This document shows, piece by piece, positions 12,758 to 14,232 of a stretch of 14,232 nt of DNA. Location: positions 1 to 14,232 of the forward strand of contig CAYZRZ010000039.1 in the NCBI GenBank assembly GCA_964480995.1. The letters are read 5' to 3'. Each line of letters begins with the position of its first letter. The stretch's first letter is position 1. Source of the DNA: UBA1038 sp964480995. GTDB taxonomy: Bacteria > Bacillota > Clostridia > Christensenellales > Aristaeellaceae. The position numbers were made by a program, and so were the translations under genes. The notes beneath the pieces were generated by a model. It searched no databases, was not told the DNA's origin, and saw nothing but the letters and a program-made list of their open reading frames with translations.

Positions 12758-14232
12758 ATGAACATTTTTCGCCGCACGCTGTGCCTGACCCTGAGTCTGT
12801 GCATGGCCCTCTCCCTGACCGCCTTTGCCGCGCCCCAAACCTATGAGGGCGAAGCCAAGGGTTTTTACGACGGCCTCAAGGTCGCCGTCACCATCAACGA
12901 TGGCGTCATCGAGCTTGTCGAAGTGATCGAAAACCACGAAACTGCCCCAGGCCAGCCCGCGCTTGAAAAAATCCCCCAGGCGATCGTGGATGCCCAAAGC
13001 ATCAAGATCGATACCATCGCCGGCGCCACCCGCACCTCCGAGGGAATTCTGGCTGCCGTGGAGAACGCGCTGACCAAGGGCGGCGTTGATGTGGCCCTCT
13101 ACAGCAAGGTCCCGGAAAAGGCGGAGGAAGCGGCGGCGGATTACTACCCCGTGATGGGTTCCTTCGAATTGCCCGCCCAGTGGGATGAAAGCTATGATGT
13201 TGTCGTGGTCGGCGGCGGCTTTGCAGGCATGGCCGCAGCCTATGCCGCTGTCACCAACGGCGCGAGCACGCTGCTGATTGAAAAGCTCTCCGCCACCGGA
13301 GGGAACAGCGCCATCAACGGCGGCCAGTATGCCGCCTTTACATCAGAGCGCGCGGAGCAGCTCCAAAAGGAATTTAACCTGGTGCCCGATACCGCCGAGA
13401 AGCACATTGAAGACACCATCAAGGGCGGCGATAACATGGGTATGCCCAAGCTTGTCCGCAACATGGTATATGCCAGCCCCTTCTACCTGAACCTGCTGCT
13501 GGAAAACGGCCTGGTCATCAGGAACGTTCTGGCCCGTCCCGGCGGACACTACGGCTACCGCACCTATGTAACCGAGAACCAGGTGGGTTCCGACATCACT
13601 GACCTGCAGCTGAAAATGCTCAAGGAGACAGACGCCGTCATCCGGCTGGAAACCAAAATGGTTGAATTGTACCGCACGCGTGACGAACAAAACCGCGTGG
13701 TCGGCATCCGCGTTGCCACCGAAGAAGGCTACAAGACCATCAAGGCTGACAAGGGCGTCATTCTGGCCACCGGCGGCTTCGGCGCCAACGTCGCCATGCG
13801 CGAGACCCAGGTCCCCTATCTGTCGGCCGATATCCCCACCACCAACAACCCCGCCGCCTCCACCGGCGAGGGGATCTACCTGGCCCAGTCCATCGGCGCC
13901 GGCACGACGCAGATGTCCAATATCCAGCGCTACCCCTTTGCCGACGCCAACACCGGCGTGTTGGATAAGTATGCCGTCTGGCCCTTCACCGGCCCCTCCT
14001 TTGGCATCGTGTATGTGGACTATCAGGGCAACCGCTACGTCAGCGAGGGCGAACGCCGCGATGTCTGCGCCAACGCCGCCGCGAACTCCGGCTTTATTTC
14101 CACCTACGCCATCTTCAACTGGGATCTGGCCAAGGGCTTTGCCAAGGAAGAAGAGCTGCAGGCCGGCCTGGCTTCCGGCCGCATCCTGTCGGGCGAGACG
14201 CTGGAGGATCTGGCGGCAGCGATCAATGCCTA
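12758..14232 (+). CDS. Secreted FMN-binding and FAD-binding flavoprotein reductase (fumarate/urocanate reductase-like), 3' end outside window
   Basis: The gene starts at the ATG at 12758 behind AAGGAGGAG and runs 491 codons to the right edge. Residues 1-25 form a signal peptide ending AFA-AP. Residues about 28-115 are an FMN_bind domain with DTIAGATRTS (85-94), the motif in which the Thr (T91) receives covalent FMN from the transferase ApbE. A linker rich in Ala/Glu leads to a FAD_binding_2 domain opening YDVVVVGGGFAGMAAAYAA (about 146-164), with GGNSAINGGQ and GVILATGGFG later. GNRYVSEGERRDV (near residue 425-437) corresponds to the segment holding the catalytic arginine in fumarate reductase-type enzymes. 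This architecture is that of UrdA and related extracytoplasmic reductases that use small unsaturated acids as electron acceptors. The substrate cannot be told from the visible part. Confidence 0.88.
   Translation, partial: MNIFRRTLCLTLSLCMALSLTAFAAPQTYEGEAKGFYDGLKVAVTINDGVIELVEVIENHETAPGQPALEKIPQAIVDAQSIKIDTIAGATRTSEGILAAVENALTKGGVDVALYSKVPEKAEEAAADYYPVMGSFELPAQWDESYDVVVVGGGFAGMAAAYAAVTNGASTLLIEKLSATGGNSAINGGQYAAFTSERAEQLQKEFNLVPDTAEKHIEDTIKGGDNMGMPKLVRNMVYASPFYLNLLLENGLVIRNVLARPGGHYGYRTYVTENQVGSDITDLQLKMLKETDAVIRLETKMVELYRTRDEQNRVVGIRVATEEGYKTIKADKGVILATGGFGANVAMRETQVPYLSADIPTTNNPAASTGEGIYLAQSIGAGTTQMSNIQRYPFADANTGVLDKYAVWPFTGPSFGIVYVDYQGNRYVSEGERRDVCANAAANSGFISTYAIFNWDLAKGFAKEEELQAGLASGRILSGETLEDLAAAINA

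Overview
The window reads as chromosomal DNA from a high-GC, low-tryptophan-autonomy Firmicute, most likely an uncultured Clostridia-class anaerobe known from a draft or metagenome assembly. The evidence is a T-box riboswitch, an NfnAB-type ferredoxin/NADP transhydrogenase, CCA-encoding tRNA genes with Firmicutes-like sequence, strong TTGACA/TATAAT-type promoters with 17-base spacers, GC-rich coding DNA with very long antisense ORFs, and a 10-N scaffold gap. Two lower-GC insertion sequences interrupt it.

Layout. (1) 1-3214, minus strand: a promoter drives a CapA-like exported phosphoesterase-fold protein (broken in the assembly by the N gap), then nfnA and nfnB, packed 3 and 0 bases apart; nfnB leaves the window at the left edge. 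(2) 3264-4970: a complete IS30-family element with 28-bp perfect terminal inverted repeats, flanked by an unusually long 14-15-bp direct repeat. It sits between two divergent promoters, that of capA and that of the next operon. (3) 4999-8081, plus strand: promoter, T-box leader with a UGG (tryptophan) specifier, intrinsic terminator, a possible 26-codon ORF, then a three-gene ABC importer (substrate-binding protein, permease, ATPase) matching the trpXYZ arrangement. The regulation says tryptophan import, switched on by uncharged tRNA-Trp. (4) 8095-8196: a compact, repeat-rich intergenic element. (5) 8214-11128: a COG2509-type FAD-dependent dehydrogenase followed by a GH27 alpha-galactosidase-like glycosidase. 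(6) 11165-11421: a self-contained tRNA unit (promoter, initiator tRNA-Met, elongator tRNA-Met, terminator). (7) 11513-12646: an IS630-family element whose transposase is split between two frames that a -1 slip on an A7 run would join. (8) 12681-14232: promoter, small palindrome and the first 491 codons of a secreted flavoprotein with an FMN-binding domain (covalent flavin motif) and a FAD_binding_2/fumarate-reductase-type domain, running off the right edge.

How it fits together: the recognisable physiology is anaerobic redox handling (NfnAB, extracytoplasmic flavin reductase, FAD dehydrogenase), scavenging of tryptophan and sugar hydrolysis. I see no defence system, CRISPR array, phage or clearly new multi-gene system. 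The best observations are the regulatory architecture of the tryptophan importer, the two IS elements, and the repeat element downstream of trpZ.
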